Numbered from the stretch's first letter, positions 11,498-22,765 are shown. The stretch: DNA of 64,000 nucleotides from Ailurus styani (GCA_002007465.1 LNAC01000066.1:782381-846380); one strand, 5' to 3'. Notes: generated by a model not told the origin, from the sequence alone. Made by a program: numbers and translations.

Positions 11498-11925
11498 TGT
11501 TGGGATCCGGAGCTGACGGCCAAGAAAGAATTCTTGAGGCATCTTTGGCACAAAGAGGTGGTTTTATTAAAGCACAGGGACAGGAGCCGTGGGCAGGAGG
11601 AGCTGCTGCTGCCTACTGCCCCAGGATTCTGAGGAACGATTGATTATACACTACAGGGTTGGGGGGGAAGTAAAGAGAAGGGAGCTTCCAAAGGATTTTC
11701 ATATGCTAAAGAAGACTCACAGGATACAGAGGCCTTGTTATTGTCAAACTATGGCTGTTTCTCCCTCTAGCAGGCCATTAGCATTAAGACATTTGGGAGC
11801 TTTTTGGAGGAAAGTTCTAGGCTGCTGTCCTCAAGTATTTGTCCCTGGGCTACAGGTTGTAAGGACATCTAATTTTAATTTATATTTCCTTCTACCTTTG
11901 TTTCCCACATCATTATGAGCAGAGG
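11498..11925 (-). repeat. Carnivore ERV-type LTR, antisense, copy 2 of 3
   Basis: Begins 'gggatccggagctgacggccaag' and includes GGTTTTATTAAAGCACAGGG, a reversed polyadenylation signal. It continues in the same order as copy 1 as far as 'cctttgtttcccacatcatta'. Moderately diverged from copy 1. Confidence 0.65.
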
Positions 11926-12000
11926 GCAGATAAGAGAGGCTGTAGAGTTTTCCTAGAGTCAGGGCTTAACTTCTGGATTTTAAAAGATTTAGAGCTCAGA

Positions 12001-12469
12001 TAGCCATTGAGAGAGGAATGGATAAAGAAGATGTGGTATATATACACAATGGAATACTACTCAGCCATTAAAAAAATGAAATCTTGCCATTTGCAATGAC
12101 GTGGATGGAACTAGAGGGTACTATGCTAAGTAAAATTAGTCAACCAGAGAAAGACAATTATCATATGATCTTACTCATGTGGAATTTAAGAAACAAAGCA
12201 GAGGATCATAGGGGAAGAGAGGAAAAAATAAAACAAGACAAAATCAGAGAGGGAAACAAACCATAAGATACTCCTGTTTATAGGAAACAAACTGAGGGTT
12301 GCTGTACGGGAAGAGGGTGAGGGGATGGTGTACCTAACTGATGGACATTAAGGAGGGCTTGTGATGTAATGAGCACTGGGTGTTATATAAGACTGATGAA
12401 TCACTGACCTGTACCTCTGAAACCAATAATACATTACATGGTAATTAATTGAATTTAAATTTAAAAAAA
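12001..12469 (+). mobile_element. 5'-truncated carnivore L1 (ORF2 tail and 3' UTR)
   Basis: Starts within ORF2 ('gaggaatggataaagaagatg') and continues through the carnivore L1 3' UTR ('aactgagggttgctg', 'gagcactgggtgttatat', 'ctctgaaaccaataatac') to an A-rich end. An imperfect flanking repeat (gatttagag / ggtttagag) fits a target duplication. Confidence 0.9.
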
Positions 12470-12639
12470 GGTTTAGAGTAAGATTTAAGGCCAAGGTCAG
12501 TGACTGGTAATCTCTAGTGATAGTGACATAAAGTACTACTTGTACAATATAGATCTTATTCTTCCTTAGAATCCATAAACAAGAAAAAAAAAATGACAAA
12601 GATTTAAAAGACACAAATACTAAAAATAAAATTAATTGA

Positions 12640-12775
12640 GCCTCTCTTCTGTATAGTCTTGATCTTTGCAACAATCCTAAGGAGGAGGTGTAATTACCCC
12701 CTTTTATAGATGACAACATTGAGGATCAGAGATGAAGAAACTTGTCAAGTCACCCAACCGGTAAATGACTCTAGG
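12640..12775 (-). repeat. MIR SINE, antisense
   Basis: Antisense MIR order: 'ttgcaacaatcctaaggaggagg', 'ccccttttatagatgacaacattgagg', 'cttgtcaagtcacccaac'. Confidence 0.75.
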
Positions 12776-12902
12776 GACCGTGATCTTTCTAGTTTGGTTT
12801 TTATGGGGAAAACTGTGCAGATAGAATGGATGCTTAGGATGTACAGTTAGAAAGGTTTGTGGGGAAGCCTGATCCTTGTTGGATCTATGTGAGGTAGTTT
12901 TG

Positions 12903-13110
12903 GAATGTTGGTGGGGTTTGGAGCTGACAGCCAAGAAAGAATTATTGAGATGTCTTTGGGGCAAAAAGGTGACTTTATTAAAGCACAGGAACAAGACCTG
13001 TGGGCAGAAAGGGCTGCTACACAAGGGTTGTGAGGGGTGACTGATTATATACTTGGGAGTTGGGGCAGGTAAGGAAAAAGGGAGCTATCCAGAAGGACTT
13101 CAAGATGCAA
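12903..13110 (-). repeat. Carnivore ERV-type LTR, antisense, copy 3 of 3 (truncated)
   Basis: Carries 'ggagctgacagccaagaaagaattattgag' and GACTTTATTAAAGCACAGG as in copy 2, then loses similarity after about 13,110. About 200 bases of the LTR remain. Confidence 0.65.
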
Positions 13111-13924
13111 CATGGTGAAAATTAGAAATGGGATCTTTCGGTAAATATAGAGCTATTCAATTAAGTGGATTAGTTAAATAATTTAGAAACCCTCCACTCC
13201 TGCATGAATAGGATATATATATTTAGCTAGAATTATAACCTACACCCTTAGAATGATGCCTTAGGTAAGCCTTTACCTGGTCTTCAGTCTAGCCATGAAC
13301 TCTGGAACATTCACCTCATGCTAACTATACTGGGGACAGAATCTTGCCTCTTGAATCCTGGCAATTTCTTGCAAGAAACTTGCGTGCAAGGTTGTATGAA
13401 CTGCCTTTTCCCCTCCTGTTTACTCATAAATATTTAGTTAACGAGTGTCTGCAGGTGTAGCAGAATTTAGCTGGTGGCTTGCTTTTACCATAACTAGGTA
13501 ACATGTTTGTAGAAAAGAGTAGCTAACACTCCCGATTTAACAATTCCTCAGTGGCTCCCATTTTAGCCTTGAGTAATCTGGCTCAGGTCAATTTGCAAGA
13601 TCCACTCACGAGGGTGTGAGTTTCTGGAGGGCTGAAACTTACTCCATTTACATAAATATCTATGAAATGGCTGAAAGCGAAAGGATTTTGAAAGATGGAG
13701 TTTAAATGTCAAAGTATCAGCATTTCAGAGAAAAATGGCACAGCATAATTGAATTCTGAAAATGCAGGACCCAAGATTGCCTCTCTCCCCAGCATCTGGT
13801 TCTGAAATGGAGACCCAGTGACTGGGGACCTGAGCAGCCTCCATAAGACACACCTCACAAACTCACACTGCTAAGATCTATAAAGAATCTATCCCCCAAA
13901 CCCAGGAAAATACTGATTTGGGGC
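13111..13924. other. No gene recognised
   Basis: AT-rich sequence. The stretch near 13,535-13,600 faintly recalls L2 wording but is too weak to call. No open frame of note. Confidence 0.45.
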
Positions 13925-14055
13925 CTCTTAAAGCAGAACTACCTACTCAGAATCACCCCGGGTGTTTGCTGCAAATGCAAATTCCAGACCTCCTGAATCG
14001 CCACCTGCTTTTATGGGGCCCAGGTGTCTAGATTTTTAACAAGTTTCCCCCCCCG
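13925..14055 (+). repeat. MER5-like hAT MITE fragment
   Basis: Contains 'cagaatcaccccgggtgtttgctgcaaatgcaaattcc' and 'gcccaggtgtctagatttttaacaag' (excerpts), the order seen in MER5A-type non-autonomous hAT elements. It abuts the C8G8 run. Confidence 0.65.
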
Positions 14056-14070
14056 GGGGGGGCGGGCGGG
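14047..14070. repeat. C8G8 palindrome with G-rich extension
   Basis: Eight C followed directly by eight G, then CGGGCGGG. A perfect 16-base palindrome in otherwise ordinary sequence. May be a real GC hairpin or a sequencing/assembly artefact. Confidence 0.8.
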
Positions 14071-14879
14071 TTTCTTATCTATTTAATACAAATGAACTTA
14101 ACAGTTGTTCAGGGGAAATAAAGAAGCAGTAGTACATTAAAAAGTTACATTGATTGTAAAAATGCATCCTGATTCAGAAACATTAAAATGTGGGTAAAAC
14201 GTGCCTCTTAGAATAAAGGCAAAATAGTATTGGATCTTCCTAGATAATACTTTGTACTTTAGCCAGGCTCTCACTGCCTAAGCGAAGATGGGGGTAAATG
14301 TGGGGTTTCTTTTTATATTTTGGAGCAAGCCAGTGGGAGATGTATGGAGGCTAGAAAGTCTCTCCTGGGTCCCTTAAATCATATTAAGCTGGTTTTATCT
14401 TTGAGTCTCAGACTTAGCTTGGTTGCCTTGCCCCCATGTCCTTAGATATGAAGGGCTCTCTGAATTTTGAGATTTAAACAACCCCAAACAACCCCACCCA
14501 AGCCAACTTTGAAGAAAGTGCTAAGGCGAAATACACAAGCAGGGAGACCACAATCCTCTCTTTCCTGGAGGCTCTAGCCTGGAGCTTTAAAAGAGATGAA
14601 TTCCTGACCTAAAGAGTTCCTTCCCTTTAAAATTCATAAAGGCACGACAGAACGCAACAGAGCACTGAATGGAAATAAATCTATTTACTAATACTTCTTA
14701 CATCTCCTATTTGGTTCCTTAGGAAATAAGAAGGGATAATGTACTTTTTATTATTCCCAGAATAATTTTTTTCTTTAAAAAGCAGGGTAGGAATGGTGCA
14801 CTTCCCCTTCACAAGCAAAAGTTTTCCAAATTTCTAGTTTTTTTTAATTCTCCCAGTTAGTCAGTGGCATCTGTTGAGA
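14071..14879. other. No gene recognised
   Basis: No named repeat or plausible coding segment. A short CCCCAAACAACC-type repetition is at about 14,482-14,500. Confidence 0.5.
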
Positions 14880-15005
14880 CTGTCCCATGTGCAGAGAACT
14901 GAAATAGACTGTAGGGAGGATTGAGTGGGGGGATGCCAAAGGAAAAGGAAATATGGTCTCAACCCTCAAGAAACAGAAGTTCTAGCTTAGGAGACAGAAA
15001 CATCC
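14880..15005 (-). repeat. L2-like fragment (weak)
   Basis: 'catgtgcagagaactgaaatag', 'tggtctcaaccctcaagaaac', 'cttaggagacagaaac' follow the antisense L2 tail order but are diverged. Confidence 0.4.
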
Positions 15006-15299
15006 CCCAAACGAGATGATTATATCTCTGCATGAAATGCTGGAAAGCATTTATTCATATCTCTATTTATTAATCTGCCAATAGCCATATCCCCCATACC
15101 CTCCATGGGTAGTCAGCCATGGAGGAAATGTGGAAGATGAGGTCCAAATCAGGAGGATCATGGTGGGAACAGCATTCCCTGTTGAGTATTCTAGATGCAG
15201 GTGAAGATACTTAGCGGGAGAACTGAGCAGGCAGCATCAGAATCCCAGGTGGCATGGATTATACTCTCTGGGGGCCCTTAGACCTGGTGCCTTCCCATC

Positions 15300-15455
15300 C
15301 TTCACATCCTGGTTGTGTCCTGTTGGACAGATCATCTTCCCGAGCCTGTCTTCTTGGTTATACAAAGGGGATGTGGAGATCTGCCTCAGAGGATTGCTTT
15401 GAGAATGAAAATAATGTGCAATGCCTGGTAAATAGCAGACATTACATAGATGGGC
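15300..15455 (+). repeat. Diverged MIR SINE
   Basis: 'ttggacagatcatcttcccgagcc', 'gttatacaaaggggatgtgg', 'gaggattgctttgagaatg', 'gcaatgcctggtaaatagcag' follow MIR order in the plus orientation. Confidence 0.6.
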
Positions 15456-15479
15456 AGTTTGCCTTTGGAATAGAGAATG

Positions 15480-16343
15480 ATTAGATTCAAAACTGGTGAA
15501 ATGAGAGAAGAGATTGAGGTCACTGGCAAAAGGAAAGGAAACTCTAAACGTTTCCACTTCATATTGATTCTCCAGGAGATAAAACCCACACTATGGAATA
15601 GAACTCTTTTCACTTTTCAGATATTGAACTCTGAAGAAACCAAAACCACGGCACATTGCTGACTATAGCACAGGTGAAAATATTGAACAGTCAAAATTAT
15701 CAGACATGAAGAGGTTTTTATCAATAAGCTGATCTCAATACCGTGGCCACAAAGATTTGAAGGTATAAGTATAATTAGAAAGCAAAGGTGAAAGAAGGTC
15801 CCCAAAGAAAATAAACATTTAGGCAAGGGATTTATGATGACAGATGGCACGTTAAAAAAATCTCTCAACTGACATGGACTTTGTGTATTAGAGACTGATG
15901 TACTTTGGACACTATCCATGGTCCTTTTTCCAGGTGGAGGGGAAAAGGAGGGTTTGTCCTTCAGTTTTTTTCACCTCTGCTTTATGAAGAGTTCTATCAG
16001 TTGGGGAAGCAGATGTCATACTCAAATTGGGATGATTTGGAAAGGGTTTATTTATGGAGTGACTATTTGCAGAAGTGTGGGCATAGAAGAAGCAGAAGAG
16101 ATAGTGCAGTGGCCCAGGGCTGGTACCAGCAGAGCTGTGACTATCCCTAGGTGTGAGACTTTGAGAGAAGGAGAGAGTCATGTAGGAGGGTACTATCTTG
16201 AGAGAAGATGTAATCTTTGGTTGAAGGACATGGTCAGCCAGAGATGACCTCACAGGAAAAGAGCTAGAGGAATAAATATTGAAGGGTAACAGAGTACCCA
16301 AAATATGCCTCTTTGGCATAAGGATTATTTTGAGCTGGTTGAT
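15480..16343. other. No gene recognised; several overlapping chance frames
   Basis: A 158-codon minus-strand frame (15,912-16,388) overlaps plus-strand frames and runs into an antisense SINE. I find no domain or compositional support for coding. Confidence 0.5.
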
Positions 16344-16549
16344 TTTTTTTTTAACTTTTTTCCCCCCTGAGATAGAGAGCGCTAGCATGTGAGCATGGTG
16401 GAGGTGCAGAGGGAGAGCGAGAGAATCTTAAGCAGATTCTACACTGAGCACAGAGCCTGACGTGGGAATCCATCTCAAGACCATGAGCTCACGACCTGAG
16501 CCAAAGTCAACTGTCGGACACCCAGCCAACTGAGTCACCCATGTGCCCC
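16344..16549 (-). mobile_element. Older CAN-SINE, antisense
   Basis: T-rich reversed tail, purine-rich middle, then 'gacgtgggaatccatctcaagacc' and the end AACTGAGTCACCCATGTGCC. It is more diverged than most copies here, so probably an older subfamily. Confidence 0.85.
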
Positions 16550-16555
16550 TCGACC

Positions 16556-17015
16556 TGAATGTTTTGAAAAACAGCAGAAATAGTAGAAGTCCTGAAAATA
16601 GAGTAGAAGTTACCCCTTTGTAAGGGACATTTGTACTTATAAAAGAAATTTCCATTTGTAAAGGTGTCTCCCTCTTTGTACCAGGAAAAGTAGGATGACT
16701 GTAAATCACAAGAGAATTTTATTGATGGAGAAGTACCTACTTAATTTGGTGTAACGAACCTTAATCTGGTGTAAACAAAAGTTTACCTTACTTTTCCTGA
16801 TGACCTTCCCATACCTGGCCTCCTCCCACACCTTTCTTTCTTTTGTCTTTACTTAAAGGTGGAATTTAAGCTGCAGTTCTAAGCCACCTTGGAGAGTTAC
16901 TAATTTTTCATGGGGTATCTCAAATGTGTACATGACATATACATGTTAATAAACCTCTTTGTTTTTTTCTCTTGTTGATCTTTTATTATTGGGATCTCAA
17001 CTAAGAGTTAGAGCA
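16556..17015 (+). repeat. ERV-type solo LTR
   Basis: 'aatagtagaagtcctg', 'gttaccccttt', 'gagagttactaatttttcatggggtatc', an AATAAA signal in 'catgttaataaacctc' at about 16,950, and an end near 'ttattattgggatctcaac'. The layout fits a plus-strand LTR of ERVL-like type; the family name and edges are uncertain. Confidence 0.5.
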
Positions 17016-17485
17016 GAACAGAGGGAGTTAAGGCTCCAACATATGGATCTGGTAGAGGAGTGGGAGGCACAGTTCAACCTGAAACAGTTGGACATAGGGT
17101 TTATATCATTGAACTCTTTAAATGATTGCTATGAACTTGTAGGTAATTGGAATAGCTAATAGAACTTTCAGAAACTCTCGTTTTGATTTGATTATCCATC
17201 ACATTACTCTTCCAAACACCCTTTTCTGGTATTGGATGTCCACTTCTACCACTCTGACTGTAAGACCCTTGAGACACAGAGATTCTGACTTGGGTCACTG
17301 ATTTCCAGGTGTTAGATCCAGTGAACCCCATTCTAATTTAGAGCTTCATTCAATCCCGTGAATACCTTTGTATTCTTATCAGTAGCATTATTCAACAAAG
17401 TCCCTTTTTACTCAATCTAAATTGAGCTGGGTTTCTGCCATTTGTGTCCCTAACTCCTAAATAGTCCTGCTTATGGATAGAGGGG

Positions 17486-17590
17486 ATTTATTTGTGAGAA
17501 TTTTGTTCTACTTACATAGGGACAGTAAAGAATTAGAAATGTCACTCAGTAGAGATGTGAGGCCAGTTTTCCAAAATAGCAATCAGCTTA
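17486..17590 (+). repeat. Direct repeat, left copy
   Basis: Shares 'atttatttgtgaga', 'ttacatag', AATTAGAAATGTCACTC and GAGGCCAGTTTTC with the segment at 18,176-18,282, in the same order and orientation. Origin unknown: local duplication or two copies of an unrecognised repeat. Confidence 0.75.
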
Positions 17591-18175
17591 TCCCTATTCC
17601 TAGCAGATGGGTCTCCCCTTTGAAGGGTTCTATAGAGCTGAGGGGGACATAGCACCTTTGTTTAGTGACCCCTGTGTCTAGTCATGTTTCTCAACACTGA
17701 CCTTTAGAAAGATGTCACATTCAATGTCACTGTTCACATTTGGCATTCATAAAATCACTCAGGTATCAGAGAAGGGTTAATCCCAGATACCCCGGCTGCT
17801 CATTTTGCTACTCTGCTTGTTCTTGATGAAATGGGTCGGTGGCAGCCAGGATGCTCTGGAGACAAGAGTGGCTTCATCAACTCTCTAATAAAATGGCTTG
17901 AATACGTTGCTTCAGAGGCTGCAGACAGCTACTGTGCTAAATTATTCACCCTGACGTTTACTGGGTACCTTCCTCCCATTTCAATTACTTGGGATTTTTA
18001 TAGAAAATTGGCTGTGGGAATTTGACTGCTCCAACTGCCTGATAATAATCTGGTCTGAATAGTAAACTCAGCATGGGTTGATTCTGGGACAAGCCAGAGC
18101 ATTCTCAAAAGAATTTGTGAGAAGCTGCCCTCCACTGCAGAGAAAGCTAGGAATCTGTTCATACAAAATGATGCT

Positions 18176-18282
18176 ATTTATTTGTGAGACTTTTGTGCTA
18201 TTTACATAGTAGCAGGAAAAAATTAGAAATGTCACTCTTAATCAAGATTTGAGGCCAGTTTTCTAAAATAGCAACTAGCCTT
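18176..18282 (+). repeat. Direct repeat, right copy
   Basis: Partner of the segment at 17,486-17,590, about 690 bases away. The similarity stops on both sides. Confidence 0.75.
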
Positions 18283-18399
18283 TTCATAAATACTTTGACC
18301 ATTGTCTAGAGGGATTTTGAAAATGCTTTTGAACATCTGTATTATAGTATAAAGAAATATTGATGTACACATACACAGTCATACATATAATGGGCAAAA

Positions 18400-18612
18400 C
18401 ACTTTGCTGGGTACTTACTCAGTGCCAGGTACTGTGCTTTGCTCACATTCATTAGCTCATTTAATGCTAACAGCAGTTCAGTAGGATAATGGTGATGTTA
18501 TCCCCATTTTACAAATGAGGAAACAGGCTCCAAGAGATTAAGGGACATGGTGAATTTAATGTAGCTTCTAAGTGATGGTTTGATTTCAGAGTCTGGTTCT
18601 TCATGACAAACT
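18400..18612 (-). repeat. MIR SINE, antisense
   Basis: Well preserved antisense MIR: 'gtacttactcagtgccaggtactgtgc', 'attagctcatttaatgctaac', 'tatccccattttacaaatgagg', 'gattaagggacatgg'. Confidence 0.9.
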
Positions 18613-18872
18613 ACAACATTTTAAAGTTAGGTCATGTTTGATGCAGAGAAAAATATGTATGAAATTCTCGAATTAGTTTGTTTACACTCCGTAGTTGATG
18701 CTAATTGTTTCTTGAGTTTGCTCTCATTAAGATCAATAGTGCCCATAAACACAAGGAAATTGCCTTGGATCTCCCCCAACACATTGAATTATGTTTCCCA
18801 CATGCACTCAGTGTCACTTGCCTCACATCTACAGTGATTATCTCCTGGTGTAAGAACTGGGGAGTATCTGAG

Positions 18873-19077
18873 GCGCCTGGTGGCTCAGTTGGCTAAGCAC
18901 CTGCCTTCAGCTCTGCTCAGGTCATGATCCCAGGGTCCTGGGATGGAGCCCACGTCAGGCTCCCTACTCAGCGGGGAGCCTGCTTCACCCTCTGCCTCTG
19001 ACTGCTGCTTCTCCTGCTTGTGTTCTCTGTCTGTCAAATAAATAAATAAAATCTTTAAAAAAAAAAAGAAAGAAAGG
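18873..19077 (+). mobile_element. CAN-SINE
   Basis: Head GGCGCCTGGTGGCTCAG, body with GGTCATGATCCCAGGG, tail AAATAAATAAATAAAATC and a short (GAAA) end. The flanks GGGAGTATCTGAG and GGGAGTATCTAAG form the target duplication. Confidence 0.95.
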
Positions 19078-19090
19078 GGGAGTATCTAAG

Positions 19091-19985
19091 CTTGAGGGAC
19101 TAAACAATGTATCCAAGGTTTCAGACAGTCTGGATGGCAAGACTCACCCTTGAGGGCAGAGAGAGTCCTTTAGAGAATCCTTCAGAGAGCTTAGAACTTT
19201 GGGGATTTGCTCTTTTTCCTAATCCCTCAGAACACGTGCCAGAGTCCCAGGGGGAGGAAGTGATAAAATTAAAAGATCCAGGAACCTTTCTACTTATATG
19301 TGTAGGAGCCTGAAAGCAGAATGCTGTGTAGCCCAGCACTGCTGTACTTTAGTGAACGCACTGGCGGAGCACAGGACGTGGGGGCCAGTGTGTCTCTAAA
19401 ACAGGGCAGGTGGGACCATCTTAGACCTGGCACCCAGAGGCAGCAGTCTCCAAAGCAGGAGAGAAGGGGCTCGCAGGTTCCATATGCAGCTATAGGAACT
19501 TGTAGGAAGGAATGGAGCCCTCTGTTTGTAGCCAACTCATCTCCATTCTCACAGTCACTCAATACAACTAGGAGCTTCCTCAATCAGTTAGGGGAATCTT
19601 GAAGGAGATGGACCCCCCAAAAATGTGTGAGTGGGTTGAAGCCAGAGAAATACTGTCTGGTTGCCATTAGTGAGATTCTGATGGTGTCAGGAAATGTGGA
19701 TCAATGCAAATTTTAAAAATGAAACTTTTTTTTTAAGCTTTTAAAGTACCCCCTCACTTTTTTCTTTGTTTCAGAGAACCATACAATGAAAGACAAATAA
19801 GGGTCTTTCCAGCCTGGTCCTTGGGTGGAACTTTTGGGTTTCCAAAGATCCTGTTTGAAGACGTGTCCTTCTTCCCTGCTCCTTCAGCATCTGAAACTTT
19901 CACTAACTTTAGGTCAGAGAAACACAATAAAAAAAAATTTTTTTTTGAGTAAGCAGATCTTCAAAAGTGTGCTTAGTTCATTATA
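19091..19985. other. No gene recognised
   Basis: Overlapping plus and minus frames of 70-100 codons at 19,107-19,602, none recognised. An A/T run lies at about 19,928-19,947. Confidence 0.5.
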
Positions 19986-20240
19986 TATATATTTAAAAGA
20001 TTTAAATATAAAATATATATTTTAAAGATTTTTATTTATTTATTTGACAGAGAGACAAGGAGGGAGAGAGAGAAAGAGAGAGAGGGAGAGATCAAGTACA
20101 AGCAGGTGGAATGGCAGGCAGGGGAGAAGCAGGCTTCCTTCTCATCAGGGAGCCTGATGTGGGGCTCGATCCCAGGATGCTGGGATCATGACCTGTGCTG
20201 AAGGCAGTGGCTTAACCAACTGAGCCACCCAGGCTCCCCT
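19986..20240 (-). mobile_element. CAN-SINE, antisense, with expanded AT tail
   Basis: Ends with AACTGAGCCACCCAGGCTCC and is flanked by GCTTAGTTCATTATA (19,971-19,985) and GCTCAGTTCATTATA (20,241-20,255). The reversed tail is an expanded TATA/TTTAAA tract of about 45 bases rather than the usual short A-run. Confidence 0.93.
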
Positions 20241-20255
20241 GCTCAGTTCATTATA

Positions 20256-21477
20256 AAGAAATGTAAAGGAAAGATCTCAATGTTGAAAGATCATGGATCT
20301 CTGATAACCCACTGAACCACTATTAATCTAAAAATGCACACTGACTAAATCTACCAGTGTCACATGTAGCATTTTACTAGATCTAACTACCCTGGAAATC
20401 AGTCAATCAATTGTATGCTTTAGAGTATCGAATACCACACTATGAAGAAAGTACATAAAATCATATCATGGGAATAGTACTCATGAGTACCACTGGTGGA
20501 TTCTGGTACTCAAGTACCTAGTGCTCAAGTCACTTCTTAAATTCGCTCCACTTTGTGACTCATCATCATGGGCGATGCGGACAAAAATGGGTTCCAGTGG
20601 GTTAATGTCAACAAGTCACAGTCTTTTTAGTACTTACCTTCTGCTCTTTCTGGTGATCAAATGCTTGATGGAGGCCTTATTTTTCCCAAGGTATTTACCA
20701 TGATCCAGACAAGGTAAGTGAGGACATAGAAATGAGAAAAGAAAGAGAAATCCCTCCTACGTATCTCATGATCTAGAGCACCTAAAGGAATTCAGAGCCT
20801 CCAACTACCTTATCTTAGTACTTTAGGGACAGTTTGGAAGAAAAATTTCAGTCAAGACCTCAATTCCACTCTCCAAGAATTGAACTACAAATTCATAATA
20901 GCATGTCCAAGATTCATTGATATTTCAGCTTCTTCTTAGGCTATTCAATTTCCTGTTTAATAGGAAGAGAAAATAAACTGTTCCTGTCAATGAGGACTAC
21001 GTAAGGGCTTATGTAATAGTGGAAACTAAAAATCCAGAGCAGGCAGGCTTAAAGGAACAAAAACATTCCACTCAAACTTGGTGTCCAGCAGTTTCCATCT
21101 CCAGGGGTGAATGAAGAAAAAAATTGCTTTCAACACGGTGTTCTCAGCCATCACCCTCAGGATATGTGGCTTTGCAAAGTCTCTTGTGAGCCAGGTCACT
21201 ATAAATCCATTCCTAATGCAGTCACATGAAAGCCTACAGTTTTTCTCCTGACGGGGAGAGTGTCAGAGAGTGTTTTTCTTATGTTTTTGGAAATTTATAT
21301 GTTTATTCAGTCCAACCAACCTGAATTGGATATTATAATGAATATGTGTTTTTGAACACCAGAATGCCTTTGGGCTATACCTCCCCCAATCTCAGGCCAT
21401 GGTATTTGGTGAAGCAGTCCCCTCTTATATCCCTGGGGATGTGTATGGGTGTGTGTGGGGTGGTGGTCATGGTACAT
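20256..21477. other. No gene recognised
   Basis: AT-rich single-copy-like sequence. A 14-base palindrome GTACTCATGAGTAC at 20,477-20,490 is within chance expectation. No gene signal. Confidence 0.5.
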
Positions 21478-21918
21478 TGTATTAGTTATCTATTGCTGTG
21501 TAACAAACAGCCCAAAAATGTACTGGCTTAAAACAACAAACACTATCTCATGGCTTCTTTGCATCAGGAATCTAGGTGCAGCTTTTCTGTGCCTTTGTCC
21601 CAAGATTTCTTGTAAGACTGCAGTCAAGGTGTCAGCCAGGGCAGGAATCAACCTCAAGGCTTGACTCAGAGAGATCTGCTTTTGAGCTCACTCACATGAC
21701 TATTGGCAGGCCTTTAGTCCTTGCTGGCTCTTGGATAGAACGATTACTTTCTTGCCATATAGGCCTCTCTACAGGACAATCTGCAATATGGCAGGGTGAG
21801 TAAGACAGAAATCACAGTGTTTTTGTAATATAATCTGAGAAGTGATATCCCATCACTTTTGTCTGTATTCTGTTCATTAGAAATGAGTCCAGACTACACT
21901 CAAGAAAAGAATACACAT

Positions 21919-22151
21919 AAAAATAAAACGAGATGAAATGAGAGAGGGAGACAAACCATAAGAGACTCTTAATCATAGGGAACAAACTGAGGGTTGCTGG
22001 AGGGGAGGGGGATGGGGGGATCGGATAACTAGGTGATGGGCATTAAGGACGGCTTGTGATGTGATGAACACTGGGTGTTATATTGCAACTGATGAGTCAC
22101 TGAACTCTACCTCTGAAACTAATAATATAGTAAATATTAATTAATTCAATT
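21919..22151 (+). mobile_element. Truncated carnivore L1 3' UTR inside MLT1
   Basis: 'gacaaaccataagagactc', 'aaactgagggttgctgg', 'aacactgggtgttatattgc', 'ctctgaaactaataatat' are the carnivore L1 3' UTR. A short repeat ATACACA on each side fits the target duplication. Its A-tail has become the following (GAAA)n. Confidence 0.9.
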
Positions 22152-22153
22152 GA

Positions 22154-22213
<60 letters not shown>

Positions 22214-22218
22214 AAAAA
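22152..22218 (+). repeat. (GAAA)n microsatellite
   Basis: About 16 near-perfect GAAA units grown from the L1 A-tail. Confidence 0.97.
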
Positions 22219-22309
22219 CAGATACACAAGGGCATGAAAACCAGGAGGCAGGAACCAATGAAGACCATCTTAGAGGCTCACTAATAACAGCATGTGCTGG
22301 CAAGCCTGG

Positions 22310-22765
22310 GAAGTCATTTGGAGTGCTCCATTTCTTTGGCTACAATGATTGGCTATAAAAATTCAGTTTTTGCATGATCAGATAGTATAGGCATTTAGTC
22401 TAAGTCAGGTCAATGAGATTTAACCTTTGAACTTTGGCTGAAACACTTAGAAAAGAGACTTTCTCTTTTCACTGGAGTTTCTAAGATGTCATCCTGGAGT
22501 CTCAGTGGCCATCTTTGTCACCATCTCAGGAAAGTACCTTGAAAACGAGGCAACATAGAGGAAAATAGGACCAAAAAATAGAAGTGAAGTATTCTTAGTG
22601 TCACTGTTTGAATATCTCGATCTGAGTGTAACTAGAGCCAATTCTTCCCCCTAGATTTTCTGTTTCATAACCCAATAAAAAGCTCCTTTCTCACTCTCTC
22701 TCTCTCTCCTTAAGCCGCCTTGAGTTGAGTTTCTGTCACTTGCTACTGAAAGACTACTGATGTAC
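22310..22765 (+). repeat. Old mammalian repeat, family not named
   Basis: 'gattggctataaaaattc', 'ggccatctttgtcaccatctc', 'cccaataaaaagctcc', 'gccttgagttgagtttctgtcac' follow a widespread mammalian repeat I recognise but cannot name with confidence. The same family appears reversed at 50,790-51,190. Confidence 0.6.

Larger units (their letters stand above)
17016..18399. other. No gene recognised; holds a pair of related segments
   Basis: Single-copy-like sequence that contains two similar ~100-base segments (17,486-17,590 and 18,176-18,282). A 64-codon plus-strand frame at 17,831-18,025 has no recognisable domain. Confidence 0.5.
21478..22289 (-). repeat. MLT1-type (ERVL-MaLR) LTR, antisense, split by L1 tail
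   Basis: Starts TGTATTAGTTATCTATTGCT, with 'tgtaacaaacagcccaaaaatg', 'ggcttaaaacaacaaac', 'aagtgatatcccatcacttttg', and resumes after the L1 with 'acaagggcatgaaaaccaggaggc' and 'ccatcttagaggctcac' (excerpts). This is the antisense order of MLT1 LTRs. Confidence 0.8.

Noticed and set aside
15912..16388. 158-codon minus-strand open frame
   Set aside because: Runs into an antisense CAN-SINE, overlaps plus-strand frames, no domain or splice support.
20477..20490. 14-base perfect palindrome GTACTCATGAGTAC
   Set aside because: Several palindromes of this length are expected by chance in a window of this size.
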